This document shows positions 1-7,649 of a DNA stretch of 13,068 nucleotides, in pieces. Source of the DNA: DHVE2 group archaeon. GTDB lineage: Archaea; Thermoplasmatota; Thermoplasmata; Thermoplasmatales; Aciduliprofundaceae. Under the pieces are notes generated by a model. The model ran no database searches. It saw only the letters and a program-made list of their open reading frames with translations, and was not told the DNA's origin. Positions within the stretch are counted from its first letter, which is position 1, and every line of letters begins with the position of its first letter. A program made the translations under genes and the position numbers. The stretch is from assembly GCA_015522955.1 (NCBI GenBank), contig WALG01000018.1, positions 1 to 13,068 on the forward strand, written 5' to 3'.

Positions 1-1
1 A

Positions 2-9
2 CATATATT
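2..9 (+). promoter_or_regulatory. Likely TATA box of the mbh hydrogenase operon
   Basis: The AT-only stretch ATATATT at the left edge lies about 36 bases before the mbhA start. The reductase gene at 10342 has the same spacing, with its box at 10304-10311. A transcript starting about 27 bases downstream would begin near base 29, just before the GGTGAT ribosome binding site. Upstream sequence is cut off, so a BRE element cannot be judged. Confidence 0.45.
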
Positions 10-31
10 CTTGTATGAGATTCTCCTAATT

Positions 32-37
32 GGTGAT
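32..37 (+). promoter_or_regulatory. Ribosome binding site of mbhA (GGTGAT)
   Basis: GGTGAT is complementary to the AUCACC near the 3' end of archaeal 16S rRNA and sits 3 bases before the ATG at 41. The reductase at 10342 has the same arrangement (GGTGAT, 3 bases, ATG). The two sites support each other. Confidence 0.6.
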
Positions 38-40
38 TGA

Positions 41-562
41 ATGTTACCATTCATAATTGCAACTGTCGACGCATTCGTGATATATCTCGTTCTTACGGCA
101 GGTAGTGGAGACTTTGGATTCTGGTCTCCAGAGGAACTCTTAATGGGTATATTTCTCAGTATCATCGTGGGGGCAATAACTCGCAATTATCTTTGCAGGT
201 CTCATAATTACAGGATGCTAAATCCTCTGAGATGGCTCAAGTTCTTAGTGTATGGCTTTGGCCCCTTCTTTCTATCCATGGCAAAGGCGAATTTAGATGT
301 GGCATATAGAGTAATAACAGGAAAAATAAGACCGGGCATAGTGAAAATAGACCCTAAACTCAAGAGTGATTTTGGAGTGACATTTCTGGCAAACTCCATT
401 ACTCTAACCCCTGGAACCCTGAGCGTGGACGTGGATGACGAGAATCATCTCTATGTGCACTGGATAAATATTCCCAAAGGAGAGGAAAAAAAGGAATTTG
501 CGGATATCAAAAAGGTGTGCGGGACATTCCCAGATTGGGCAAGGAGGGTTGCTGATGATTGA
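41..562 (+). CDS. mbhA: Membrane-bound hydrogenase subunit MbhA (MrpE/MnhE-like)
   Basis: This 173-residue protein matches the MnhE/MrpE family of multisubunit Na+/H+ antiporters. Two hydrophobic stretches lie near residues 3-20 and 33-50, with a third around 67-80. A soluble C-terminal half follows. The stretch around 82-130 carries the family pattern: KANLDVAYRVITGKIRPGIV, then TFLANSITLTPGTL, then VDVDDENHLYVHWI. It is the first gene of the operon, and its end overlaps mbhB by 8 bases. In Mbh complexes this subunit belongs to the membrane sodium-translocating module. Its exact mechanistic part is not visible from sequence. The start at 41 is supported by the GGTGAT site and by the promoter spacing. 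Confidence 0.9.
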   Translation: MLPFIIATVDAFVIYLVLTAGSGDFGFWSPEELLMGIFLSIIVGAITRNYLCRSHNYRMLNPLRWLKFLVYGFGPFFLSMAKANLDVAYRVITGKIRPGIVKIDPKLKSDFGVTFLANSITLTPGTLSVDVDDENHLYVHWINIPKGEEKKEFADIKKVCGTFPDWARRVADD

Positions 563-812
563 TGCTTGGTTTTTGACCGCTTTTATCCTTTTCATCTGGA
601 TTCTTCTATCCACTGTGAGGGCAGTAATTGGACCTACGGTACCTGATAGGGTAGTAGCGCTGGACACGATCAACACCCTCACGGTGGCCATAATGATAAT
701 CTTGAGTGTGGCTTACAGAGAGATAATATTTGTGGATGTTGCCATAGTTTATGCTCTTCTCTCCTTCGTTGCAACACTTTATATTGCAAAATATCTGGAG
801 GGGGGAATATAA
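555..812 (+). CDS. mbhB: Membrane-bound hydrogenase subunit MbhB (MrpF/MnhF-like)
   Basis: This 85-residue protein is almost entirely three membrane helices, the normal MrpF size. Two features identify it: the loop RAVIGPTVPDRVVALDTINT at residues 22-41, and the last helix pattern VDVAIVYALLSFVATLYIAK, whose acidic Asp is buried in the helix. I chose the ATG at 555 over an upstream ATG at 498 because a GGAGG site at 543-547 lies 7 bases before it. The upstream stretch would add a non-family, non-hydrophobic N-terminus lying inside mbhA. The start overlaps the mbhA stop, and mbhC follows after 1 base. Confidence 0.9.
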   Translation: MIDAWFLTAFILFIWILLSTVRAVIGPTVPDRVVALDTINTLTVAIMIILSVAYREIIFVDVAIVYALLSFVATLYIAKYLEGGI

Positions 813-813
813 A

Positions 814-1170
814 ATGTGGGCTGATTATCTTATCTGGACCTTTTTAGGTATCGGATTGACCTTCAATGGTCTCGGAGTAATAGGTCTTTTAAGATTTCCG
901 GATGTGTACACAAGGCTCCATGCGGCCACAAAAGCAACGACCTTTGGCTCGATATTCACCTCTCTGGGTGTTGTAACCTATGCATTCGCAAATCTCTATC
1001 TTAACGGGAATAGTGGGGGCCTCACACTTGCTCTTCATACTATTGTGGCCATAGCATGTCTCATACTCACCAATCCTGTGGGAGCACATGCCATTGCCCG
1101 GGCAGCACATCGCAGTGGTACCTTACCCCATCCCCGTGTGGTGGATAAACTTGAGGAGGTGAAAAGATGA
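814..1170 (+). CDS. mbhC: Membrane-bound hydrogenase subunit MbhC (MrpG/MnhG-like)
   Basis: This 118-residue protein has about three membrane helices and matches the MnhG/MrpG family (PhaG-like). The loop after helix 1 has GLLRFPDVYTRLHAATKATT (about residues 24-43). The C-terminal end of the last helix has LTNPVGAHAIARAAHRSG (about 85-102). Both are strongly conserved family signatures. The ATG at 814 is chosen because it follows the purine-rich GGAGGGGGG run at 797-805, and because it begins the family's usual N-terminus. An upstream ATG at 751 would put a second reading over the end of mbhB. The gene ends in an ATGA overlap with mbhD. Confidence 0.9.
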   Translation: MWADYLIWTFLGIGLTFNGLGVIGLLRFPDVYTRLHAATKATTFGSIFTSLGVVTYAFANLYLNGNSGGLTLALHTIVAIACLILTNPVGAHAIARAAHRSGTLPHPRVVDKLEEVKR

Positions 1171-1421
1171 TTCTTGAAGAGATTCTTCAGGTTCTCATTC
1201 TCATTGGATTAATCATCTCCGGATATTTGGCTATTAAATTCAGAGATTTGCTTGCCTGTGCAATTGCTCTTGGAATATTCAGTTTCCTTCTTTCCCTTGA
1301 ATTTTACATTCTTCAGGCACCCGATGTGGCCATTGCAGAGGCAGGTATAGGTGCTGGATTAACCACGGCAATATTCATCCTTGCAATTCGTGGTACCTCT
1401 AGATGGGAGGTGGAAGAATGA
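1167..1421 (+). CDS. mbhD: Membrane-bound hydrogenase subunit MbhD (MrpA C-terminal-like, DUF4040 type)
   Basis: This 84-residue protein with three membrane helices corresponds to a segment of the C-terminal part of MrpA; in Mbh complexes it is a separate gene. The key pattern is QAPDVAIAEAGIGAGLTTAI at about residues 50-69, with Asp53 and Glu58 in a membrane setting. Related antiporters and Mbh have the same acidic motif in the proposed ion path. It begins by ATGA overlap with mbhC, behind a GAGGTGAAAAG site, and ends by ATGA overlap with mbhE. The short length is normal for MbhD, not a truncation. Confidence 0.9.
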   Translation: MILEEILQVLILIGLIISGYLAIKFRDLLACAIALGIFSFLLSLEFYILQAPDVAIAEAGIGAGLTTAIFILAIRGTSRWEVEE

Positions 1422-1735
1422 GAAACGCACTCCTTTGCGTGGCCCTCCTTGTTGTTTTAGGATGCTTATTGTATGTGAGTGTGAATCCGGGGGATTTCGG
1501 TGTATCGCGTGGAGAACATCTTGCATTTGGAGAGCCCAAATATACCGATATGGATGATTATTTTATTCACAATGGCCAGAATCAAACTGGGGCGAATAAC
1601 ATAGTGACCAGCATAGTGTTCGATTACAGAGGTTACGATACCATTGGGGAGGCAAGTGTGCTTTTCACTGCAGTTCTCGGAGTAGGAGTTGCACTGAGAG
1701 AACTAAGAAAAAGGAGGGATAAGAATGATGAGTAA
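1418..1735 (+). CDS. mbhE: Membrane-bound hydrogenase subunit MbhE (MrpA/MrpB-like)
   Basis: This 105-residue protein has one N-terminal membrane helix (about residues 3-22), a polar middle, and a C-terminal helix (about 80-94) ending in a basic tail. The family pattern is IVTSIVFDYRGYDTIGEASV at 62-81. It is shared by MbhE and the very end of MrpA, where the Arg, Asp and Glu residues are conserved. The ATG at 1418 has GGAGGTGG at 1406-1413, and an in-frame ATG at 1403 would lie upstream of that site. The gene overlaps the mbhD stop as ATGA and the mbhF start by 11 bases. Confidence 0.88.
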   Translation: MRNALLCVALLVVLGCLLYVSVNPGDFGVSRGEHLAFGEPKYTDMDDYFIHNGQNQTGANNIVTSIVFDYRGYDTIGEASVLFTAVLGVGVALRELRKRRDKNDE

Positions 1736-2192
1736 GATAGTGAGAACTCAGGCCAGTTTTCTATATACCTTCATTCTAATCTTTGGATTTTACATAGTTG
1801 CTCACGGGCATCTCACTCCCGGCGGTGGATTCCAGGGAGGTGCAGTAATAGCCACAGGTATCGCACTTATAGCAGTGGCATTCAATTTCAGTAATGTGAA
1901 ACGATGGATAAAGAAAACACATCTCACTGCTGCCGAGGGAATTGGTCTACTTACATTCCTAATTACCGCGCTTATAGGGATAGGTACTTCATTTTTCTAT
2001 AACTGGCTGGCTAATTCTGGTCTCATATTCGGGCAGCGGGTTTCCTATGGAGTTAATCCTGGATATCTGAATACAGCAGGTACGCTACCAGTAATGAATC
2101 TTGCGGTGGGCATCGAGGTTTTTGGTGGTCTTGGAGTAATTATACTCTACATGCTCAACTATGTGAAGGAGGTGAGAAATGATGCTTCTTAA
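1725..2192 (+). CDS. mbhF: Membrane-bound hydrogenase subunit MbhF (MrpB/MnhB-like)
   Basis: This 155-residue protein matches the MnhB/MrpB family and has four membrane helices. The hallmark is AHGHLTPGGGFQGGAVIATG at residues 26-45, where His27, His29 and the GGGFQGG loop are typical. Near the C-terminus, LNTAGTLPVMNLAVGIEVFG (about 116-135) places a Glu in the last helix, also typical. Two ATG codons stand in tandem at 1725 and 1728. A GGAGG at 1713-1717 supports 1725, but 1728 cannot be excluded. The gene overlaps mbhE by 11 bases and mbhG by 14 bases. Confidence 0.93.
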   Translation: MMSKIVRTQASFLYTFILIFGFYIVAHGHLTPGGGFQGGAVIATGIALIAVAFNFSNVKRWIKKTHLTAAEGIGLLTFLITALIGIGTSFFYNWLANSGLIFGQRVSYGVNPGYLNTAGTLPVMNLAVGIEVFGGLGVIILYMLNYVKEVRNDAS

Positions 2193-2526
2193 CCTCCCCT
2201 ATATCACCGTTGCAATACTCATTGCAATGGGCATCTATGCCATGGTTTACAAAAGAAATCTGATTAAAATTGTAATCGGCTTGAGTATAGTGGAAAGTGC
2301 TGTTAATCTGTTTCTGGTATCCCTCGGGTACAGAAGGGGGGGCATTGCACCAATTTACACAAGTGCTCCCAGTACCTACATGGTGCTTCCAACACCTCAG
2401 GCTCTCACCCTCACTTCAATTGTAATAGGTGTAGCCACTACCGCCATGCTTCTATCTTTCTGTATGGTTATTTACCGTAATTATGGTACTCTGGATTCCA
2501 GAAAAATAAGGAGGTTGAGAGAATGA
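2179..2526 (+). CDS. mbhG: Membrane-bound hydrogenase subunit MbhG (MrpC/NuoK-like)
   Basis: This 115-residue protein with three membrane helices matches MrpC/MnhC and, more distantly, complex I subunit NuoK. Glu39 in LIKIVIGLSIVESAVNLFLV is the conserved intramembrane acid of helix 2. The third helix starts with PQALTLTSIVIG. In most MrpC proteins I recall, the residues before PQAL read DPLPQAL. Here they read VLPTPQAL, so the Asp seems to be replaced; this comparison is from memory. A perfect GGAGGTGA (2168-2175) precedes the tandem ATGs at 2179 and 2182, and by spacing 2182 is equally possible. It overlaps mbhH as ATGA. Confidence 0.92.
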   Translation: MMLLNLPYITVAILIAMGIYAMVYKRNLIKIVIGLSIVESAVNLFLVSLGYRRGGIAPIYTSAPSTYMVLPTPQALTLTSIVIGVATTAMLLSFCMVIYRNYGTLDSRKIRRLRE

Positions 2527-4088
2527 TCTGGGACACATTGATGGCCCATTCACCAGCACTTGTAATCATTATTCCCCTGCTTGCAGCATTTGGTACGCCA
2601 CTTATAGGAAGAGCAGGTAAAAAATATATGTATACATGGATTCTCTGTGCTTTGGCACTCACCGAACTTATGACAATAGTCATGCTTTATCATGTATTCA
2701 CCAATGGTACTGCGATTTACGTGATGGGTGCAAATCCATATAATCTTGCAATACCCCCGGATTCACACGGGATTCCCGTACGTATCATTCTCACCGTGGA
2801 CGCTTTCAGTAGTTTTATGGCATTCACGGCATCTACAGTGGCACTGGCAGGAGGAATATATTCCATAGCCTGCGAACACGAGCAGACAGGGCAGGAGAAG
2901 TATTATGCTCTTCTTCTTCTCATGCTTGTGGGCATGCTGGGTATGGTCCTCACAGGTGACCTGTTCAACTTCTTTGTATTCCTTGAAATAAATTCCCTCG
3001 CTTCCGCTGCACTGGTTGCATATCATGTAGATAAAGGCGTGGCCACAGAAGCAGGATTCAAATATGCAATCATAAGCGCCATAGGCGCCCTCATGTTCCT
3101 ATTTGCCATCGGAATACTCTATGGAGAGTATGATGCCCTTAATATGGCTATGATTGGCTCAAGAATGCAATTCACAAACCTCGATAAGATAGCCATGGCC
3201 CTTATAACGGTCACGATGGCCATGAAAGCAGGTGCAATCCCAATGCATTACTGGGTCCCAGACGGATACGGTAAGGCGCCCGGGGCAATAAGTGCCATGC
3301 TTGTAACGGCATCCCAAGCATCCCTTTATGGACTATTCAGAATGTCCTTCACAGTATTTGGCATCTCTGCCAATCATGTGACACTGGGATGGTTTATAAT
3401 AATCCTTGGGGTCCTGAGCATGTTCGTGGGTGTTACCATGGCACTTATACAGCATGATATTAAGAGGCTCATGGCTTACCATGCCATCTCCCAGACAGGT
3501 TATATGCTTCTTGGTGTAGGTGTGGGGCTTGCAACCCTTGGTACAGCGGCTTTCAATCAGTACGGGCTCGCTGCCATGGAAGGAGGTATCTTCCATATCA
3601 TTAATCACGCAATGTACAAAGGTCTATTATTCCTGACTGCAGGAGCCATAATATATCGCGTGGGGACCTCCGATCTCAACAAAATGGGGGGCCTTGGTCA
3701 TACAATGAAATACACATCCATATTTTTCATCATTGGGGCTCTTTCCATAGCAGGCATCCCACCATTTAACGGCTTCGCCTCAAAATTGATGATTTATGAG
3801 TCTGTGTATCAGTTCCAGCCTGTTTTATCCATAATAGCCATGATAGTGAGTATTCTTACCCTAGCATCCTTTGTGAAGGTGTTTCACTCGGCTTTCATGG
3901 GTCCCAAGATTCACAATGTGAAGGAGGTACCTAGGTCCATGCTCATCGGTATGGCCATACTCACATTCTTCATAATACTCTTCGGCCTGTTCCCCAACAT
4001 TGCTCTGCACTATCTCGTGAAGCCAGCCGCTGAAGCATTGGCCTCGCCCATGGGATATCTAAGCAGGGTTCTGGGAGGTGGTCCATGA
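2523..4088 (+). CDS. mbhH: Membrane-bound hydrogenase antiporter-like subunit MbhH (MrpD/NuoN-like)
   Basis: This 521-residue protein with about 14 membrane helices belongs to the proton-conducting membrane transporter family shared by MrpA, MrpD and NuoL/M/N. It carries the expected ion-path residues. Glu155 lies in LFNFFVFLEINSLASAALVA (helix 5). Lys235 lies in MAMKAGAIPMHYWVPDGYGK (helix 7), with Lys251 just after. His358, His362 and Lys366 lie in FHIINHAMYKGLLFLTAGAI (broken helix). This is probably the main ion-translocating channel of the complex. It starts as an ATGA overlap behind AAGGAGGTTGAG and ends as an ATGA overlap with mbhI. The cluster has no second MrpD-like gene, unlike Mbs/Mbx clusters. 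Confidence 0.95.
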   Translation: MIWDTLMAHSPALVIIIPLLAAFGTPLIGRAGKKYMYTWILCALALTELMTIVMLYHVFTNGTAIYVMGANPYNLAIPPDSHGIPVRIILTVDAFSSFMAFTASTVALAGGIYSIACEHEQTGQEKYYALLLLMLVGMLGMVLTGDLFNFFVFLEINSLASAALVAYHVDKGVATEAGFKYAIISAIGALMFLFAIGILYGEYDALNMAMIGSRMQFTNLDKIAMALITVTMAMKAGAIPMHYWVPDGYGKAPGAISAMLVTASQASLYGLFRMSFTVFGISANHVTLGWFIIILGVLSMFVGVTMALIQHDIKRLMAYHAISQTGYMLLGVGVGLATLGTAAFNQYGLAAMEGGIFHIINHAMYKGLLFLTAGAIIYRVGTSDLNKMGGLGHTMKYTSIFFIIGALSIAGIPPFNGFASKLMIYESVYQFQPVLSIIAMIVSILTLASFVKVFHSAFMGPKIHNVKEVPRSMLIGMAILTFFIILFGLFPNIALHYLVKPAAEALASPMGYLSRVLGGGP

Positions 4089-4441
4089 TGAACTTTTTAG
4101 GTAATTTCATAACTCCGGCGGGAATGTGGAACCCCCTAATCTGGGTATTTGTATCCCTTATAATCTTCCTCATTGCGTATCTTATCTGGAGCAGAGGAGA
4201 AAGCAGGTATAAGAAAGGTACCGAACAAACGTTACCGTTCCTATCCGGATATGCACCTGAATCTGCAGAGGGTACCCATGTCCGTGCAGGAAATATTTAC
4301 TGGGGCTTTGTCACTGCGCTCAAGGGATACTATAAGGTGCTAAGAAAAATTCATACCGGCAATGTGAATGACTACGTGGGATGGTACGTGGGAATCCTGG
4401 CCATAATGCTCTTAATATATCTTCTCTGGGGTGGTGCCTGA
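4085..4441 (+). CDS. mbhI: Membrane-bound hydrogenase subunit MbhI
   Basis: This 118-residue protein has two clear membrane helices, about residues 15-37 and 100-116. A mostly polar, basic connecting stretch of about 60 residues lies between them. It has no recognisable catalytic motif. Size, topology and position between the MrpD-like and small-subunit genes match MbhI of Thermococcales, which links the antiporter module to the hydrogenase module. The link is established for Mbh generally and inferred here. ATG codons at 4085 and 4088 are both possible, with GGAGGTGG just upstream. It ends with a one-base TGATG overlap to mbhJ. Confidence 0.8.
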   Translation: MMNFLGNFITPAGMWNPLIWVFVSLIIFLIAYLIWSRGESRYKKGTEQTLPFLSGYAPESAEGTHVRAGNIYWGFVTALKGYYKVLRKIHTGNVNDYVGWYVGILAIMLLIYLLWGGA

Positions 4442-4878
4442 TGCCCACACCGAATAAACACTTTGATAAATCGCTCTGGGTATTTCATGTGAATACAGGT
4501 TCCTGTAATGGCTGTGATATTGAGATTCTTGCTGCTCTTACTCCGCGGTATGATGTGGAGAGGTTCGGAATAAAACTGGTGGGCTCTCCCCGCCACGCAG
4601 ATGCTCTCCTCGTGACCGGTCCGGTTTCCCGGGATATGGTAGACAAACTTAAGAGATTCTATGAGCAGGTACCGGACCCGAAGGTAGTTATCGTAATTGG
4701 CTCATGCGGAATAAGCGGTGGAGTGTTCCATGAGTCCTATGACCTAGTAGGTCCCGTAGATCGCATTATTCCGGTAGATGTTTATGTCCCCGGTTGTCCG
4801 CCCAGACCAGAGGCGATAATAGATGGTGTTGTGAAGGCCTGGCTCAAACTTGAGAGATTAAGGGGTGAGAATAAATGA
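4441..4878 (+). CDS. mbhJ: Membrane-bound [NiFe] hydrogenase small subunit MbhJ
   Basis: This 145-residue protein matches the short, NuoB-like small subunits of group 4 energy-converting hydrogenases. It carries one [4Fe-4S] cluster next to the Ni-Fe site. The four ligands are visible: Cys22 and Cys25 in NTGSCNGCDIEILAAL, Cys89 in VIGSCGISGG, and Cys119 in YVPGCPPRPEAI. There is no twin-arginine signal, as expected for cytoplasm-facing group 4 enzymes. I chose the ATG at 4441 because it directly joins the mbhI stop (TGATG). An upstream in-frame ATG at 4381 lies deep inside mbhI and adds residues unlike the family. It overlaps mbhK as ATGA. Confidence 0.95.
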   Translation: MPTPNKHFDKSLWVFHVNTGSCNGCDIEILAALTPRYDVERFGIKLVGSPRHADALLVTGPVSRDMVDKLKRFYEQVPDPKVVIVIGSCGISGGVFHESYDLVGPVDRIIPVDVYVPGCPPRPEAIIDGVVKAWLKLERLRGENK

Positions 4879-5405
4879 ATGTGAGCGATATTGTTGGCGA
4901 GATTGAGAAAAATTTCAAAGCGGAGATAAAAGTTGTGGAGAGAGAATACGGAAAGAAAAAAGTAAAGCAGAGTACAATCTTCGTTCGTATTGAGCGTGGA
5001 AATTTCAGAAAATTTGTGGAATTTCTTTTCACCTTGCAGCAGTATCCTCATTTTTCCGTGATCTCCGCAACTGACCTTGGGGGAGAAGTTGAACTTGTTT
5101 ATCACTTTTCCGTAGGTTATGGAGATTTCAACGGGGAGAAAATGGTCTCTCTGGGCGTAACCCTGCCCAAAAGTGACCTCAGGATAGAGAGCATAACGGA
5201 TCTAATTCCAGGAGCGCTTATATCCGAGAGGGAAATACATGAGATGGTAGGTGTGGAGTTTATAGGCCTTAAAGACACAAGACACTTTTTCCTCCCTGAG
5301 AACTGGCCTGAGGGAAAGTACCCATGGCGCAGAGATGAGACATTTCCCGATGAGATGCTAAACAAACTCTACGAGACATGGAGGGAGGTAGATAAAAATG
5401 AGTGA
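4875..5405 (+). CDS. mbhK: Membrane-bound hydrogenase subunit MbhK (30-kDa complex I-like, NuoC family)
   Basis: This 176-residue soluble protein matches the respiratory-chain 30-kDa subunit family (NuoC, EchD). The recognisable part is about residues 117-154: ISEREIHEMVGVEFIGLKDT, followed by RHFFLPENWPEGKYPWRRDE. This is the family's typical ERE...D/E-M-G-V-x-F...LP..W....P.R.D pattern. It binds no cofactor; in Mbh and complex I it is a structural partner of the large and small subunits. It starts by ATGA overlap with mbhJ (site AGGGGTGAG at 4860-4868) and ends 8 bases inside mbhL. Confidence 0.92.
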   Translation: MNVSDIVGEIEKNFKAEIKVVEREYGKKKVKQSTIFVRIERGNFRKFVEFLFTLQQYPHFSVISATDLGGEVELVYHFSVGYGDFNGEKMVSLGVTLPKSDLRIESITDLIPGALISEREIHEMVGVEFIGLKDTRHFFLPENWPEGKYPWRRDETFPDEMLNKLYETWREVDKNE

Positions 5406-6633
5406 GAACTATACTATTCCCATTGGTCCACTTCATCCTGCACTTCATGAGCCCATAACCCTTAAACTTGAGGTCTCCGGTGAGGAAATTGTAGGAGTGG
5501 ATATCTTCTGTTCCCAGGTTCATCGTGGCATAGAATGGATAGGGATGAACCGTAACAATGCAATTCAGAGTATATACCTTGCGGAGAGAGTTTGTGGAAT
5601 ATGTAATATATCCCATCCTTTCTGCATGGTAGATGCTGTGGAGAAAGTCACAAACATAGAGGTCCCGGAGAGAGCACAGTATATACGTACTATAATCGCA
5701 GAATTGGAGAGGATACATTCACATCTTCTATGGGCAGGTGTAGCAGCCCATGAGATAGGATTCGATACAGTGTTCCACTATACGTGGGCACTGAGAGAGA
5801 GCGTGATGGATTTGGTTGAGTATCTCACCGGGAACAGAGTAACTAAAGCAATTTTTATGATAGGCGGAGTACGTCGGGACATATCAGAAGAAGGCGCCAA
5901 GAAGATAAAGGAGGGCATGAGATTTTACCTTGAAAACTTTCACAAAATTGAGGAAATATACCTTCATGACCCAACCATAAGGATGAGAACAAGAGATGTG
6001 GGAATCCTCACAAAAAAGGATGCACTTAAGTTGTGTGCGGTGGGGCCCGTGGCTCGTGCCTCCGGAGTTCCAAAGGATGTAAGACAGGATTATCCCTATG
6101 CCGCATATGCTGATTATGGCTTGAAAGCAATTACACCGGATATGTACAATGGTGAGGTGCACGGCGACGTGTTTGACCGTATAATAGTACGTCTTCTTGA
6201 GGTTAAGCAAAGCGTGGATATAATCAACTGGGCTCTGGATAATATGCCGTCTGGATCCATACTTGCAGAGAAAAATCTTGTGAAATTGAAGATAATGCTC
6301 AAAAAAGCGGAGGGCGAGGGTGTGGGCCGTGTGGAGGCCCCTCGCGGTGAGGATATTCATTATGTGCGTCTTAAAGCCGGAGAGGAGCCATTTCTCTCTT
6401 GGAAAATAAGGGCACCAACGTACAACAATGTGCTCCCTTGGATACCTATGCTCTTAGGCGGTCAGATTGCAGATGTACCTATAGTGGCAGCGAGTACAGA
6501 CCCCTGCATGTCCTGCCTAAATCGTGTAACTGTTGTAGATACCAACAAAAAGAAGGAGTTTGAAATTACAAAGGAGTATATGCATGAACAGAGCATTAAG
6601 AAAACCAGGAGGTTGATGCGCAATGGCCAGTGA
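5398..6633 (+). CDS. mbhL: Membrane-bound [NiFe] hydrogenase large subunit MbhL
   Basis: This 411-residue catalytic subunit belongs to the NuoD/HycE/EchE family of group 4 hydrogenases. It reduces protons to H2 at a Ni-Fe(CN)2CO centre. Both ligand pairs are present: Cys66 and Cys69 in LAERVCGICNISHPF, and Cys370 and Cys373 in STDPCMSCLNR. It therefore looks catalytically complete, unlike NuoD or the sulfur-reducing Mbs/Mbx large subunit. After Arg376, 35 residues remain. By analogy with HycE (cut after the Arg of its CxxCxxR motif), this tail may be removed after nickel insertion. No maturation protease or hyp gene lies in the window. GGGAGGTAG precedes the start, which overlaps mbhK by 8 bases. 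Confidence 0.96.
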   Translation: MSENYTIPIGPLHPALHEPITLKLEVSGEEIVGVDIFCSQVHRGIEWIGMNRNNAIQSIYLAERVCGICNISHPFCMVDAVEKVTNIEVPERAQYIRTIIAELERIHSHLLWAGVAAHEIGFDTVFHYTWALRESVMDLVEYLTGNRVTKAIFMIGGVRRDISEEGAKKIKEGMRFYLENFHKIEEIYLHDPTIRMRTRDVGILTKKDALKLCAVGPVARASGVPKDVRQDYPYAAYADYGLKAITPDMYNGEVHGDVFDRIIVRLLEVKQSVDIINWALDNMPSGSILAEKNLVKLKIMLKKAEGEGVGRVEAPRGEDIHYVRLKAGEEPFLSWKIRAPTYNNVLPWIPMLLGGQIADVPIVAASTDPCMSCLNRVTVVDTNKKKEFEITKEYMHEQSIKKTRRLMRNGQ

Positions 6634-7648
6634 TGTCTTGACCTTGGTGAATATTGTTGTGGGTACATTTCTCGTAACTCTCTTTGGTATCACATTTGGG
6701 TTACTCACCAAAGGCGTGGATAGAAAACTTGCAGCTCATATGCAGTGGAGAATCGGGCCACCAGTGATCCAGCCCTTCCGTGATGTGTTTAAATTATTAT
6801 GCAAAGAGAGTATCGTGCCAAGAAATGCTGTGTCATGGTTATACAATATGGCACCCATAGTATGCCTTGCATCCACTGTTACCATACTTCTTTACATCCC
6901 CTTTGGCTCAATAGCCCCTATACTTGGCCACTATGGAGATGTCATACTCATTTTGTACCTTCTTACTATACCCTCACTGGCCATGGTGACCGGTGGTTTT
7001 GCCTCCGGTTCTCCATTTGCAACGGTGGGTGCTCAGAGAGAGATGGTTCTCATGATGTCCTATGAATTTCCCCTCGCAACCACCGTAATTGCTCTGGGAT
7101 GGAAGATAAGCACATTAAATCCCTCTATGCCTGTATTCTCCCTTGAGACTTTTGCACAGTATCCTGTGTGGAACATCATGGGTCCCTTGGGTATAGTAGG
7201 TGCGGCGATTCTCCTTCTCATTATGATGCTAGTGACCACTGGAGAGATAACCAAAGTGCCATTCGATATTGCAGAGGCGGAAACTGAAATTGCAGAGGGG
7301 TTATTCGTGGAGTATTCAGGTAGAAATCTCGCACTATTTTATCTGGCAGATGCTGTTAAGACCGTGGTCATGGCCTCGTTAATCGTCGCCATATTCTTCC
7401 CCTACAATCTTTCGCCGTTGCTGAAGGATTATCTCACTCTTCCATCTTTTGGATGTTATACCATGGACTTTCTATTCTATCTACTGAAACTGGAAATAGT
7501 GATATTTTTTGCCATGACCTTCATACGTGTTTCCGTGGCTCGTTTTAAGGTGGACCAAGTTGTGAAGATGTACTGGGGGTATCTTACCTTGGCAGCAATA
7601 ATAGCGCTTGTACTCATAGGCTTAGATATATACATAGGAGGTGTCTGA
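6623..7648 (+). CDS. mbhM: Membrane-bound hydrogenase subunit MbhM (NuoH-like)
   Basis: This 341-residue membrane protein with about eight helices belongs to the NuoH/HycD/EchB family. It anchors the hydrogenase module and lines the entry to the ion path. Family signatures are visible: RIGPPVIQPFRDVFKLLCKE at 43-62; the acidic helix SPFATVGAQREMVLMMSYEF at 130-149, with Glu140 and Glu148; and FDIAEAETEIAEGLFVEYSG at 214-233, with several conserved acids. The start at 6623 follows AGGAGGTTGATG and lies 11 bases inside mbhL. The N-terminal MASDVLTLVNIVVG leads straight into helix 1. Confidence 0.95.
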   Translation: MASDVLTLVNIVVGTFLVTLFGITFGLLTKGVDRKLAAHMQWRIGPPVIQPFRDVFKLLCKESIVPRNAVSWLYNMAPIVCLASTVTILLYIPFGSIAPILGHYGDVILILYLLTIPSLAMVTGGFASGSPFATVGAQREMVLMMSYEFPLATTVIALGWKISTLNPSMPVFSLETFAQYPVWNIMGPLGIVGAAILLLIMMLVTTGEITKVPFDIAEAETEIAEGLFVEYSGRNLALFYLADAVKTVVMASLIVAIFFPYNLSPLLKDYLTLPSFGCYTMDFLFYLLKLEIVIFFAMTFIRVSVARFKVDQVVKMYWGYLTLAAIIALVLIGLDIYIGGV

Positions 7649-7649
7649 A

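Noticed and set aside
2..40. C-terminal end of an upstream gene stopping at TGA 38-40
   Set aside because: The open stretch is only 12 codons and is better explained as the mbh promoter and leader, with TATA and GGTGAT spacing matching another gene in the window.
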